Shown here: positions 32,687-46,200 of the stretch, piece by piece
Layout: each line of letters starts with the position of its first letter
Numbering within the stretch: the stretch's first letter is position 1
The notes under the pieces: generated by a model
What the model was told of the DNA's origin: nothing
The model's input: only the letters and a program-made list of their open reading frames with translations
Database searches by the model: none
Source: Arthrobotrys musiformis
Lineage: Eukaryota; Ascomycota; Orbiliomycetes; Orbiliales; Orbiliaceae
Direction of reading: 5' to 3'
Assembly (NCBI GenBank): GCA_036971715.1
Contig: JAVHJL010000004.1
Span: 1,612,001 to 1,676,000, forward strand
DNA: 64,000 nt
Made by a program: the position numbers and the translations under genes

Positions 32687-35261
32687 CTCGAGTTATTAAC
32701 TTTTGTCTGTTCAGTGCAACGTGCTGCCTAAAGGGGTTAGATAAAGTGGGTGAAGATTTAGATCCTTTTCAAGAGAGAGAAGAAAAAAACAATAATTTCT
32801 ATCGCGGGTGTCGTCGCTGTCGGTCTTCAAGGGAAGGGACCCCCCGACAGGACAAATATAGAGTATCGGCAATGTTCTGGCCGAACTGGATTGAGGATAT
32901 GACGATCGTTCTCTCGACGGGGTTTCTTATATCAGATACCACGCACGATTCGAGGCGACGAGCAGTAGATGCTGAGACGATGCTAAGAATCCGAGATGGC
33001 AAAGCAAGTTGAAGCTGGAAGGAACAAGGGCGATGACGGAGTCCCGAACGAAGGACTGTGGAGACTTTCTCTGGTGCGTGCGGGAATCTTTTGTGGTCGA
33101 TTTTTGGACAAAGTGAATCAGTGATTTCACTACTTTCGCGGTTGGCTGGTTGTCTAGGGAATAACAAAGGTTCTTGAAGGTCTCTCTTAGATTGAAAAAA
33201 AGGGTATCGTTCGACAGCAGAAGACTGACACTGTTCTTGTTCTTCTTCTTCTTGAAATGAAAAAAGCAGGATACACTGATAGACGCGAGAATACAGGTTA
33301 GGTTATCGAGAGTAACAGTTCTCGTCTACAGGTTGCTTTCGGTACAGGAATTTGACAATTGGGACAGGAAACGGATACAGAGAATGGAAAAAGGCTCGAG
33401 TTTCGCAGTAGCAGTTAGAAACACTGGTGTTCTTCTCTTTCTCCTTTTTTATGAAGTTTTGAAGTTTTGCTTTTGCTTTTCAGGCAAAAAAGGGCAACAG
33501 AGAATCGCGTTATTCAAACAGCCGACAGAAATCCCCGAAACAGTGCAAGTTCTCGTTGCAGCTATAGGATTGACCTTGCGAAGGTTTTTTGTTTCGTAAA
33601 TCTTCCCGGAACCAAAGTTGTATTCGGTAGGTGAAGATTTCGAAGAAAGATTGGATGGACGTTTCTGGACGATGGGTGTCGTCTGGGCAAGTGGTTATCT
33701 TTGTTTCCTTTGAAGGTTCTGCTGAAACGATTTCTCGGGGGTTCCTAGAATGAGTCTATTTTCCACGCGGGAATTTTAGATTAGGAGGCAAAAAGGATAT
33801 TATTAATAGGTGGCGAGATACAGGTCCAGCCGGTTTGCTAAGGTCGTTAAAGAACAAGAATGAGAAAAACGAGGAAGATAAAGAGACTCTATTCGAAGCT
33901 ATCTTGTCGTGAGGAATCCTTTATGTGAAGCTTGTCGCGTGAGCTGTTTTTGATGAAGTGTGGAGTGGTGTGGAGCGGGAATGGAGGTTGATGTAAAAGG
34001 GAGAGGTGTGAAGAGAAGAAAAGAAAGAACAGAACTCTAAGAATTTGAGCAGAGCAAAATCCTGATTTGGCAGACAACGCAAGTCGTCCGCCGAGCCTAT
34101 TTTGGGCGGACATTCTGGCCCGATGACTAAGCCAACGTCCCACAACGTCGGTTCAACACACAACACACAACACAATCTGTCGGGACCATGCCGGCGGTAT
34201 CACGAGGCTCAGTCTCGACTCGCTTCAGGGGACACAGGTACAGGGCAGCACAGGCAGTCCCGAGGCTTTAGGACATGACGGCAGGCAAATGACAGGAGGG
34301 GCAGACTGCAAAAGCCTCGCATTCTCTGGATGGTTCCCAGAGTTCCTTCCACTTAAAAAGAGTTCTTATTACTTGCCCCTTCCAACGCTTAGGCTCCAAT
34401 CCATGCTCAAATCTGCTGAGGAGAATGTAACAGATACGGTATCAGATCAGACCCATTCCTCCGCTTACGGAATGTTCTACAGGTGTAATTACGGGTAGTG
34501 CCTCTTACATTCGTGACTGTTCCATCTGAATATCTACCGCATTGGTGACGATTGGTACCACGCAAATAAAAAAGCCTTGTGTTTACATACTCAAAGGATC
34601 GATTAACTAATACTACTAGTGCTAGTGGACAGGCTGACTGATATGAGATATCTGTGAAGAGCTAATGTAATAGTATGGTATACTATAGAAGACGATAGAA
34701 AGCACATACGATAATAAAACCTGAAAAACGACGAATCAAAAGACGAACGATATCAAATCTGAAACAGAAAATAGTGCGGAATCAATTGGGAAAAACGCCG
34801 TGGCTGTGTGTGGAAGAAAGAGAAGAAAAAAGAAGAATATCGAACCCGACGATAGAAACGAGATAAAAAAAAGCAGAAACATCAAAATAATAATAGTCGA
34901 GATGAAAAAGAATAAACCCGAAATCGCTTTCATGAAATAAAACGTATCTTTCGAATGGTAAAATGAGCGTAGCGTAGCAGCTTTCTCGAAAAGCAGTCTG
35001 GTGGGTCATCCGAAGATAAGAATCTTTGATCATTAAGATCCGAAAAGAAAAAATCGCAGCAGGTGATTAAATGCGTAACCATATGTTGAAAGGGGAAAAA
35101 GCCCAGCCATATCCTCAGTCTGTTTGTGACTTATTATATCCGTCGGTATCGTTTCCACCTTTTTTTGAGAGGGGGCGTCCATAAATTCATTGATATCCGA
35201 GCCCTGAATCCGAACGGGCAAACCTTGAAAAAAAACATTAAACCGCCATATATATCTCATC
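32687..35261. other. 2.6-kb region upstream of MPE1
   Basis: No gene is supported. The part next to 32687 holds the MPE1 promoter and leader. Small open frames on both strands look random. A CA-rich run (CAACACACAACACACAAC) occurs near 34155-34175. Near 34730-35050 the plus strand is A rich and is probably the 3' untranslated region of the neighbouring minus-strand gene. Confidence 0.5.
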
Positions 35262-36279
35262 TTAATTCCTATTTGTGAACCTTGAGAACCTAAATGTCTC
35301 CTTGATTCTGTCCATCGTGCTTCCGTTTTTGAAGAAGGGTATCTTTTCTCGTATCGATGTCGTCCTGGTGTCGATCTTCTGCCGCATCTTCTGTGTCTTT
35401 TCGGAGATCTTCTCGAGGGGCTGCTTTCTCCAAGATGACTTTACCAGCGCCCTGTCTGCGCCAGCAGGCAATAGGTCGTCGGTTCTGGGCTGGGCCACAT
35501 CCGGGTGGGTAACTGACTTATACGGAACTAAAATTTTTACCGAGGAGATTAGCTCAAAATTCCATAGTGTCTAGAGGAACCGATGGTTTCAGAAGTATCC
35601 CTAACTTACCATTTGGAATCCTATTCTCTACATTCTCGGTATATTCCCCAACGTGCACCACATCTGTAGGCGCGGGCGCTCGACTCCTTTCTCCCTTCAT
35701 CTCCTTCTCCAATTCATTAAGCACAATACTTAAAGTCGCCGAACTCTTCCTATCTTTCGCCGCCTGTTCGCCCTCCTCTTCCTCTTCATCAAGATCAATA
35801 TCAACAGTATGACCCGGTAACGGCCCGCCGATTTCCTTCTTCAACTCATCCATTCCAAGATCATGAACAACTTCACCGCCATGGATAGTCGTAGCATTAC
35901 TAACCCTCTCCTTCCTCCTCCCCCGTTCCTTCTCAGCCGCTTCCCTCTCAGCAGCCTCCCTAGCTTCTCTGGCCTCTCTCTCAATCCTCTCCTTCTCTTC
36001 AGCAAACGCAGCAGCCGCGATTTTAGAAGTAGCATTCACCGGCATAGGCGCATGGGTTTGCGACGCATGTCTTCTCTTCAAATTGATACTCGACCCGCTG
36101 CTACTGCTCCGACTGCTACCCCGACTCGTCGATCGGCCAACAAACGAAGGCCGCGCCTCTCTGGGCGACTTCAGTCCCGTGGAACCTCCGAACGGGGTAC
36201 TGAATTGTCGAGGGGTTTCATAAAGAAGTTCGAAAGTAAGGTTTGTGAAACGGCGCCCGCCGAGGTTTTGGTGATACAT
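35262..36279 (-). CDS. Unrecognised charged coiled-coil-like protein, 311 aa
   Basis: I do not recognise this protein. Two exons, 36279-35610 and 35527-35262, join in phase over an 82-bp intron with acceptor TTTTAG; a second in-frame acceptor 15 bp downstream (GTCAG) would drop five residues. The N terminus (MYHQNLGGRRFTNLTFELLY) is followed by a Ser/Arg-rich low-complexity region. A highly charged Ala/Glu/Arg helix follows (about residues 85-125, EREAREAREAAEREAAEKER), likely a coiled coil or single alpha helix. Then comes an acidic patch (DIDLDEEEEEGEQ). The C-terminal exon is Lys/Arg rich, with LEKISEKTQKMRQKIDTRTT and a final RIKETFRFSRFTNR. There is no signal peptide or membrane segment. 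It is probably a fungal-specific intracellular protein. Confidence 0.6.
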
Positions 36280-39200
36280 ATTTTCTGAATATATAAAATA
36301 TGCCTCGGAATAAAAAAATTGAAACCAATAAAAAGATAACTGTCAAGTTCGATTAAGAAAATGTGGGTGTGTGAGGGTGAAAGGATTCCTTTGTCGTGGT
36401 TTCCCTTTTTTTAATTCGTTCGCAAAGTAGTATTTCGTGGTGCGTCTGAAGTAGATTCAAAGACGAGGGTTTGATATAAAGTAAAAAAAAATAGTGCTTG
36501 TAGACGTGAAGTGTTTCCAGTTGGAATTCCTTTTTTTCTTTCTCTTTTCTTTCGAACTTCAAATCCCGCCGGTTGAAGTAGTATTTTGAGCTTCTTGCGC
36601 TTCTAGCTCTTGTCTGTAAGGGTGGAATGAGGCCGGTCGTACGTATCAGTGGGTCGACGTGTTTCAAGGCTGTTTCTCGCGGGGAAGTGTCGCAGGATGC
36701 GCCCACCAAGCACACACAAAAAAACTTGTCTTGGAGGAGTCGAACGAACAAATCAAAGCAAAGAGGCAGCTTAATACGCTAAGAAAAGGATCAAAGACAG
36801 TGGCAATTGGTCTATATTGCGTTAAAACAGTAAAAAATAAATAAAATAAAATAAAATAAAAACAATGGGATGAAAATGAATGACGTCTAGAAAGTCGTGC
36901 GTTAGCCGTTCGAGAGAAAAAAGGACGTAAAAAGGACGTTATGTTAGTGAATAAACTGGCAAGTGGTGAGCGAGGGAGGGAGGGGAAAGGAAATCAATCG
37001 CAAGTTAGTGTCGCGAGAGGGAGGAAAGGAAAAGAATGCCAAATGTCAAGATCAAATCAAGCAAAGCAAAATGTAAATCTTCAGCCACAGCAGAAACAGG
37101 CTGGAAAGGACTTTTAAAGAGAGAAGAAGTAGGAAGGAAGGAATAAAAGGAAAGGAAGGTAAGGGTGCGTCGAGCACTAATATTAACAGCTGCTAACTCC
37201 TCTCTCTTTGAGATAGGCGGTGGTAGACCTGGCAGCAGTGCGTAAGTTACGGTAGTGAGCGACGCGAAACAAAAGAGACATACACCCATGCACACAAAAG
37301 AGAAGTGAGTGTCTATGCACAAGGCGGCAGGTGGGTGGAAAGGAATGAATGAACTGAACTGAATTGGATTGAAATCGAACTTAACAGACGGCCGGCCATG
37401 TGCTTCTCTGCATCCGAAAATAATTTTTTTTTGTTTACATCAGAGTTCGAAGGACCGGGATTGTAAGTCTGGGTTTCACTAATATTAAACACCAGAAAAC
37501 CGGGAGGATCGGGTACAGGATATACCCTTGCAACTGCTTTGCCTCGCAGACTTTTCATACGTTACGATCGAAGGCAGCAGCGATAGCTACATGAGCTAAC
37601 GACTTAGTCTTGTAGTATGGACATACGTATAACTAGCCGTTGATGCTAAAGCTCCGTAGACTAACCACGGCCGAAGGATACATACGTACACTTACTGTCG
37701 ATTGTAGTTATTTATTTATTTACAAAACATCCCAATCGATTAATTTGCAACTGACAGAAAGAACCACAATCACTTACCATCTTCGTATCTCAGAAATCAT
37801 GTCAGTGTATCCGGCGCCGTTGCCGACAAAATTATAATTAAATCCGCTGATGTCCAGGTGAGTGTCGCATTATCATATCAGCCTAACAGTGCACCATGAC
37901 ACCAAGCCATCGCATCCAACATTGCGACCGGCAATTCTCCCCATTAGATTCCACAAAAGCCCTCACAGAAAAAGAGTCCAAGTGTACTCCGTAAATTTTA
38001 CTTCATGGACCCAGTCGCGATCGAAGAGAGACGAGGCAAAAGCTCGGGCCTTGGGATCTCGATCCAACAACCTCTCACCATTTAATATGTATTTCAATTT
38101 ATTTCAAATTAACTACTCGACTCGTAAAACGTCAAAACTCATACCGCGGTACGGAATAGGACCGTCATATTAAACTTCTAAAAAGGCCCCACAGAATTCC
38201 CCAAGAACAATTGACTAATCCTCACAAGAAGGCAAGAAAAATCCCTTTGCTTTCCAGAAACAGCAAACAAATTAAACATCCAAAGGGAAGATAGAGAGGG
38301 AAAGTCAGTAATTAACAACCAGCGCAAAAAGTGGAGCCCTCCCAAAAAAGCTTCCCCCTCCAATTCAATTCCGCGATCGTAAAAAAGAGTCTCGCCTCAG
38401 ATTTCTCTTTCGAGCCGAAATTGCCCAAATTATTAATATTGACAGCTCTTGTGGTGTGGAGACCCACTTCTTGCAACTGGGCGTTCGTGTGATGATGCAT
38501 CATCATCACCACCAAAAAACCTTTTTGACTTTTATCTTATTTTAATTTTTTTTCAATCAAGGCATCAAATCGGGAAGAGATGAGAGAAACCGTTCCTTGG
38601 CCCATAATCTCGCGAATGACCACGAAAACAACACATCGTGCATGAAATTATATGCATGTCGCGCCTGCAGCTGCATTTGCCCCCATCACCCCCAGGTCAG
38701 GCGGATGCAATGATATGATATGATATGATACCTATCCATCGTACGCCAACCCAAGCACATTACATTGACAGCTTGCGGATATGGAGCTTAAGCTACCCAG
38801 GAGCTCGATGCGAGCTCTAAGAAAAAAAAGCGGAGCTAACCATGACCCAGAAAAAGCCAAAAGCTTTAAAATCAAATACCATTCACTGCTAACGGGCATA
38901 TGATTGGTTTGAGCCCAACAAACCTGAAACGTCGAGTGCAGTCGAGAAACGTGGACCGATAGAAAGCGATGATTTTCGGAAAGAAGCGAATCCGATGTCG
39001 CAGGTTTAGAAGAAGCATTCCAGGGCCCATCGACGGATAAAACCCCAACTTCAAAACATTCAAACATCACCGACAAGACCCCATCGCAATGTGAAAGCGG
39101 GTGGCATCTTGAAAAATCCAAAACTTATAGAATGTAACTGACACGGTTCGTTATGCCAATTATATTTCCAGTATTAATATACAGAGAAAAATATATATAT

Positions 39201-40576
39201 ATATCCGAAAAGAAAATCCAGTCTTAGCTTAATAACCACAAAAGAAATCCAATAACTTTTTCTCTGTCATACATACTCCAACAAATACTCCCACCAATCA
39301 ACCAACGCACCAAAAGCTAGCTCTCACCAATAAAATCAAGACCCTAAAAAGGCCGTGCATATGCGAGGGCGGGTTAGTACTCCATAGTTCTTTTTTTTCT
39401 CGTAAGCTGCTCATCAGTCATAAAGTTTTTTTTGGGGTTCTGTTCTGTTTTGTTTTGTCAAATTTCTGTCGTTATAAGCGTGAATCGTCATACAGGGAAC
39501 GTTCAACATGAAAGGGGGGTTAGCTAGCTAGGTATATGATGGGTATGTGTTATATATAGGTTGACAAAGGTAGGGGTAGCTTGATAGCTCTTGACTTTTG
39601 TGAAACAGAAGCTTCTCGGGAAGAGCCGCGGGAGGCTGGGATACAAAGGTTATACAGTCTTATGATCTTTCTTCGCAGCTCAACCAAATGCTGAGGCTGG
39701 TAAGATGTAAGTCAAGAATGGGACGTGCGTGTGTATTTCTGTTCCTGCTGGTCGTCGGGAACGATTTCAAGCCCCCGAAAGACAAATGTTAGTCTTAGTA
39801 GCTGACACCCCCCCTTTGAAGTTTATGATTAGTTTTTTTTCCAGTTTAGGCGGAAGAAACACAAGCAGTCAGAACAGGTACAAGGAGAGTAGTATAGAGA
39901 ATGAATAGTACGATCTGTGTATCCAAAGAATAAAAAAAGAAACAACCCTTAATGTCAATCATAAAGAAAATAAAAGGAAAGATGACGAGCAGAACAACAA
40001 TCGAAGAGGTTTGGGGAATATCGCGACGCTATTCTAGAATATAAAGGGCACAAAAGCAAAACGAGTAGAGGGGACAGGCTAGTGCGTTTTGTCGCTGCAA
40101 CCAAGTGGTATAAAAGAATCAAAGTATCTAAGTGGTGGGCGATAAGGGGGAATCAACATCAATAAACAGAAACCAACCGACTCCAGGCGTAACTAGATTT
40201 GCAAAGAATAAAGAAGAAAGAAGAAGAAGAAAAGGAAGAAGGAAAAGCCAAGCCCGATAACACCATTTTGTGGAAGCCCATGCGGGGGCGGGGTAACCAA
40301 TGTGATGATACAAAATGCAAGTGTTTTGTTGCGAGAACTAAAGAGAAAGATAGAAAGAAGCGAGACTGAAAGAATGACGTTAGAGGGTAGGCCTAGCCTG
40401 GCTTAATGTCGGGAAATGATTAATAGTGGTAGTCGCACATTACGATTAGAATACTAGTATTCCGAAAGTGAGACGATAGAAGTAGTGAATCCCCAAGTTT
40501 AGCGTCTGGGGGGTGTTTGTTCCTAAACGGGAAAGGATTTGATCATAACTTGATGAAGCCAAAGATTATTTGTTCT
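36280..40576. other. 4.3-kb gene-free region downstream of VAC7
   Basis: No supported gene. It holds the leader of the 35262-36279 gene at its left end and the VAC7 3' side at its right end. Microsatellites include ATAAA units at about 36832-36861, TGATA units at about 38711-38730 and a short TA run at about 39190. A/G-rich plus-strand runs recur at 39850-40260. Open frames are short and unconvincing. Confidence 0.5.
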
Positions 40577-43236
40577 TTACTGTGGTCCATTGTTTTCATG
40601 GAATTCTGATCCAGAGCCGACATGTTCCCGGAATCCGTCCGCCGAGTCCTCGTTCGGATGAACTGTGACCGTTCCCTGGATGGTAGCAGTTCTAACCCGA
40701 CCACTCAACGGAAGTTGATAACGGAGGAAACCTCGGATTGTAAGGTCGAATGTATGAACCATAGCGCGCTCCCACCGTTCGCTCCCACCCACTTCGGTTT
40801 TGTTTCCGGGTTTTGACAGCCGGACTTCCCCGATGGCGTGAGTCGGCTCTTGTCGGAACGGCGAGCCATCAAAAGTTAGAGCGGAGTCGAAGTTGAAAAT
40901 ACGGCCAAGCAGCATGGTTTCTTCCTCTTCGGCAGGGTCGCTGATAGGATCGGTTCCCTCGTCGACACCATCGAGGGCGTGCACACCCTGGTTGCTGGGA
41001 AGATTATGTTGAGATTTTTCCACACTTCGCCGTCGTTGAGCTTTGGCACCGAGGTTGCCTCTCAAAACGTTCTTCCACCAAGCTTCCTCACTATCTCCAC
41101 CATCTGGGCCGTCATTTGGCTTGTCCTTCTTCGGCTTGTCCTTAACGTAGGGGCTTTTGATGAAGACATTGACATCCATGGTTGCAATCGAGACTGGAAG
41201 GATATTGGGGTTCAACGCGAATATATCCATATTGAACATCATCTCCTGCTTTGTCGCGATGACATCCGTGATATTGATGAGTTTGACGTCCTGAAGCGGC
41301 TTTGTGGTAAGGAAAACGAAACCCAAGGAGCAAGCGACAAGTGAAACCATAGCAAAGACGGCAAAGACGCAACAGGCGACCCTGGTATACCAATTTCGGT
41401 GGCCATAATCGCGATCACGACGGCGCGAGTTGACACTGCCGGGGCGTGACTTAGTAACCCCATTTCTGTTCAAGGGCCAAAGAGGTGTTCGTTCGTCCGC
41501 GTCGCCTTCAACGTCGCCCTCGTACATCGAGAGGTGGCTACCTTCTCGTCGTGCTTTGGGGGCTACGGATCCGTTCCCACCGGTGTGCTTACCACCGTAT
41601 GTCCTTGGTGACCCTGGCCTAGAGGAAGCTCGGGAGCTGCTGATGTGATGAGGCGTTCTGAGAGATTGATGTGAGCTCTTATGCTGCGCATACCTTGTCA
41701 GTTGAGGACCGCCTGAATCATCAAGGTTTGGGTTAGTGTAGCCACGTCCTATATGGCTTCTAAGTCCAGATTGGCCTGCAACTCCACGGATAGAACTAGA
41801 GCCTACGCCATCTGAAGTGTAGTAGTCATCAGGAGGCTGGCTCTTATACGCATGGCCTGTCCCAAATTTCATATTCCTCCGAGTTCTACCTTGGGTGTTG
41901 AGTGCTTGGCTACGAGGGTCTGAAAGCGAAGTCACGCTAGAAGTTCGCGAATGCCTCGGTCTTGTCTTCTCGGCAGGGTTGGACTCGTAAACAAATGTTT
42001 CCTCGCTGTCAGACGATTCGGCGTCATCTAAAGTATCATTAATTCTTTGTTCAAAGATGTCGGCCTTTGTAGTCTCTGTGTGTTGAGGAGCTGTTAGAGA
42101 TGTCTCATATACATAATTACGATAGTGTGCTTACGAGCTCCAGGTCCAGCAACTCTTTTGGCTTTCTTTCGCTTTTCCTTTTTCGCTGGACGTATCGTCT
42201 CTTGGCTAGCTTTTTTAGATAGTCTGACGGTAGCTGGTGGATTCATCTGCTGAGGAATCGAAGTAACGGTTTCGATCTCAGGGGTTAATCCACCGCTGAC
42301 ATCTTGGGTCAGCGCGGAGTTTGAGACTGTTGGCCGTCGAGAAACTGTCCTAGATGGAGCCAGGGATCTTCGATCAGTGCCCGTATCCGATTCGGATTCG
42401 TGAGTTGTCGTTCTGCTGCTTGCAATACTGGACTCTGACGGACGAGTGCTCATGCTAGAAGTCTCCTGGCGTCGTTGTTCCGCTTCCAAAAGCCGAGCGT
42501 CGATACTCCTTTCTCCCATCCCTATGGCAGGAGTACTTGGTAAGCTACTTTCCGTTACAGTTTCGAGCAACGCTGGACTAGCTATAGGACGTGGTGGCCG
42601 CTGTCCATGATTGTGGAAATATGATGATGAGCCTTCGTGCGACTCGTCACCAGAGGGTCCTCGCCCTGGACTTTCTCTACCCCTAACAGCCATGGAAGGT
42701 GGTGGAAGCGTAAGTGTCGAATCCGGGAGCCTCCGTGGAGATGTTAAGGAGGAGGTACGAGTCATAGGAGGCGGGGAACGTGAGAGACTTAAGCGTGGGG
42801 ATGTCGGCCAATGGGGGACATTTGGATTAATTGGTCGTTGTGGACGAGGGGAGAGTGGTTGAGGAGGTTCCGTAGTCATGGCTGGTTGCTGGTTCGTGGT
42901 CGTACCACTAGTCGGTGCTTGCGCAACCGCAGGAGATGCAGAGTTCGCTAATCTCGCAATTGATGTGGAGGATATTGACCTTGCCGGTGACGGAGAGGCT
43001 TCCCTGCGAGCCTCCCTTGCAGCCGAGACCCTGCGATGCTTCGGAGGAGTTGGTTGAGATGTGGGTGGAATTACAGGAGATGAGGTTCGAGATGGGACGC
43101 CAGGTGTAGAGGAAGAAGAGATTTGAGCTATCAGGTTCGCATTTGGGCCTTTGTCTCCGGGCTGAGGAAATTCCACTAAGCTATTCGGGGTGGAGGTCTC
43201 CTTCCGAAGATTCGTGGCACTACTGTTCCTCGACAT
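40577..43236 (-). CDS. VAC7: VAC7, vacuolar segregation protein / PI(3,5)P2 regulator
   Basis: Vac7 is a fungal-specific vacuolar membrane protein that activates the Fab1 lipid kinase together with Vac14, raising PI(3,5)P2 during vacuole inheritance and osmotic stress. There are two exons. Exon 1 (43236-42135) is followed by GTAAGC and a CTAAC branch site. The nearest AG is only three bases past the branch A, so the next acceptor (ACACAG, exon 2 from 42075) is preferred, giving a 59-bp intron and 866 aa. The N-terminal 590 residues are Ser/Thr/Pro/Arg rich and low complexity. One membrane segment (about 599-624, VACCVFAVFAMVSLVACSLGFVFL) is followed by the conserved lumenal Vac7 domain: KLINITDVIATKQEMMFNMD, FALNPNILPVSIATMDVNVF, LLGRIFNFDSALTFDGSPF and the final HTFDLTIRGFLRYQLPLSG. 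Confidence 0.9.
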
Positions 43237-46200
43237 TGTGATTGTATTACTGACGCCCTGGTCAGAGGCGCCCAGTATAGACTAGGATTCGGTTGCCTCC
43301 ACGTTAGATTGTGGGGGAACAGCACAGATCCAAGAGGGATACCGGGGAGCACTGGACACAATCGTCTTTGGAGGCGAGAAGAAAATCGCTGGTCCCCGGA
43401 TGCATCAAAGGGTCCTTTTTTTTTATTTTTTTTATCTGGAACGAAGATGGACGTCCAAAATCGGGGAAGGGAAAAGCGCGGGAGGAGAACGGAGAAAGAA
43501 ACGCTCTAGCAGCCAAGTGACAGCACACTGGGGGGCTTGGTGGATGCGGCAAGCACGTCTATTTCGTCAACAAATTCCGACCTTCTTTGCGATTCGTTTC
43601 CTTGGTGGGTCCAGTTGGTGACCCGAAAGGGCGATGTGATTCGTTTTCACCGGCAAGAAAAGAGTGACCCGGAGGGAATCACATTGGACGATTGATGCTA
43701 TGGTGCATGCAGATAGGCTATGCCCTCTTCGCTGGATGGTCCGAGCCTCGTGTATGTACACAGTACAGTTGTATGCACGATTGTCAAGCGTCGGAATGCC
43801 GAGCTCAGGTCACAGAGATTTTCCCTTTTTGCCGTTTCCAGATAAGATTTCGCAGAAATTCGTGGGGAGACAGTCGAAAGACCTAGAGGTGCCGGCGACA
43901 GAATGTGATAGAGAAGTTTGGGAAGACCCTTCTTTTTTGGCCTGCAAGCCTATGGCGGGTGGCAGACGATCTAACGGGGGTTGATTCTGCAGGTGTATGT
44001 ATGTTTGTGCCTGAACCTGACCGAGAGGTGACGGTGAAGCAGACGAGCAGCCAGCTGGTTGGTCCCGTCCGGTAGAAGCGTGGGTCAGTCGAGGGGAGCG
44101 ATGGAATGGATGGGATGATGTTGAGGTTGACGTTGTGGGTTTGGGTTTTGGTTGTTGAGCTGGTGGAAGAAGAGAAGCGATGTGATGTGTCTGTGTCTCA
44201 GGGGTCCCGTCTAGGGAATAATGACGACGGCTGCAGCTGCAACTTGGACTTCCAACAATGCAACGGGCAACCACCACAGCCGGCCACCAGAACATATAAG
44301 AGGTATCAGCACCGCCCAGGCAATCAGTCAATCAATTAACCAAGAACCACTACTAATTTATTCCTACGGTACGGTCCAGTACTGTACATTCGCTTGACTT
44401 CATGGGCCGCAATATGCGAGGCTCTAGCTGAAACCACTGGAGCCATGGAGTAGCCGCTGGTACTTGCACACAGACGTTCCTCACGAGGGCACGCCGTCGA
44501 TGTGTCCTAACCACGGACTCTCTCAGATTGGCGATAAGAAGCGGGCTCAGTTCACAGCTGTCCAACGGTCTCTAAACCAGAATGGAAGCCTGCATGCCAC
44601 CAGCAGCCGTAATTGGTCCAGCCAGGCCAAAAACCACCATCCAGAGATGGGAACATTCACTATACCGGTCATGGGGATGAACGCACGATCGTTCACGATG
44701 GAGCCTATACGGGGTTCTCCCATCGATTACATGGGCCATCACAAGTACCCTTTTGCGCAGGAGATGGCATCAATAAAATTTTAAATGTTGCAGCCTACCA
44801 AATGCAGTCGCATTTAATATTGATTTTACAAACAATCAATCTGTCGGGAAATTTTAACGGTCCTCCGCGCTGCACCAATCCGCAAACAGGCTCTCGAAAT
44901 TCTCACATTCAAAAAAATTTTGTTTGTCCCACAATTTCGCACAGGTCCATGCCCATGTCGATGCCCATTTCTCACCAAGATGTCTTCTCGGCATCCGAAA
45001 AGGTGGTGTGGGAAGCAAGTCGTCTGTGGGGATGGGCTTTTTTCTCTTTCGATGAGTTGTTCAACGTTGACAATTCCTGTCCCACTGGGCGGCACCCCTG
45101 GCCCTTTTCTCGCCTTTCTTCCGCCCTCTTTTCTGCAGCTTTTCTGCTTCGACTTCCTTTTTCTTAGTGGTTGATGACGCAGGAGTAGGATTTTTTTCGA
45201 CAAGGGCAGTCCCCCGACTAGCTTGTTTCGAGAAAGCCGCTGCAGCGGGAAAAAGCGGTTTGAACCTCTTCCCTTCCCTCGTGCCCTTCTTTCTATCTGA
45301 AATTTTCCCAGCAAGGCCAAAACGGCCGTTTGAACGGTTTGTGCCTGTTGGTAGCAAGCCCCAGAAACGAGGGGAAAGGTACACAAGTCGACATCATTCT
45401 TTGATAAAGCGGCACAAAGGTGGCTGGGTTACGACAGAAAATAAAAAAATAAGAAAAGAATAAAGCGTCTACGAGTCGACTCCAGCCGTCTGTTTACCTC
45501 TATGTTCATTATCGCGACTCCCGCTTTTTCTTCGATCCGATCCCCTGCGTCTTTTTTCTTCCTGACAAATCTAAAAGAAACATCTGCCTCGGGGCGACCT
45601 CACAAAGGATCGGGAGCTTCAGGTCACTACCCTCCTGCTCCTTCCCTTCCTCCCGCCCGGAGAAATTTTTCTTACGAGGGGGGAAGAGGGATAGACCAGC
45701 CGGGTCGGGGCGGTCGAGGTTCGTACCCTCGGATACACATGCCACGACGATGTCCGAACCTCATGTCTCCATATTTTTCTGTCTAAGAAAAAAAAACAAT
45801 ACGAAAACAGATATCGGCTGAACTCTCTTAGCATTCCGATTTATAAGAGGTGAATGAAAAATTTTCAATAGGTAATGTCAACGGCAACAGACTTTTTTTT
45901 ATTTTGTTTTTTGTCTTCCTCATGTTTCTCTACTCTTAATACAATCCGTATACACGTGTCACTCCGTGGGGTTGCAAAAAAAAAAGTGTCGAAGAAGGTT
46001 CATCGAAAGGGAAAGCCGTTGGGGAAAAAAATAAAATAAACGACATTCTCGACGCTGTGATGAGTTGGCAAGTGTGGAGGTTGCTTGTGAGAAGTGATAG
46101 GAAACGCAAGGGAAGTAGCCGACAGATTCAATCGGCATGGATTGCGGATATATTCGACATTTCACCCCGCCGCCGAGAAGCCTGGACCAACTGGAAGGGT

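Noticed and set aside
42091..42134. 44-bp intron in VAC7 ending at CTAACAG
   Set aside because: The AG would be only three bases from the branch A. The next in-frame AG (ACACAG) gives a 59-bp intron in line with others in the window.
43810..44331. 173-codon minus-strand frame upstream of VAC7
   Set aside because: Ser/Pro/Thr-rich with no motif. It could be VAC7 leader sequence, but no splice link to the VAC7 ATG was found.
44613..45386. Overlapping 184- and 186-codon frames on opposite strands
   Set aside because: They overlap each other on opposite strands, have no recognised motif and are Arg/Lys or Ser/Pro biased. At most one could be real and neither is supported.
45690..45740. Possible tRNA B-box (GAGGTTCGTACCCTCG)
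   Set aside because: No matching A-box, acceptor stem or anticodon arm could be built around it. Scanning for GGTTCGA-type boxes elsewhere also gave no tRNA.
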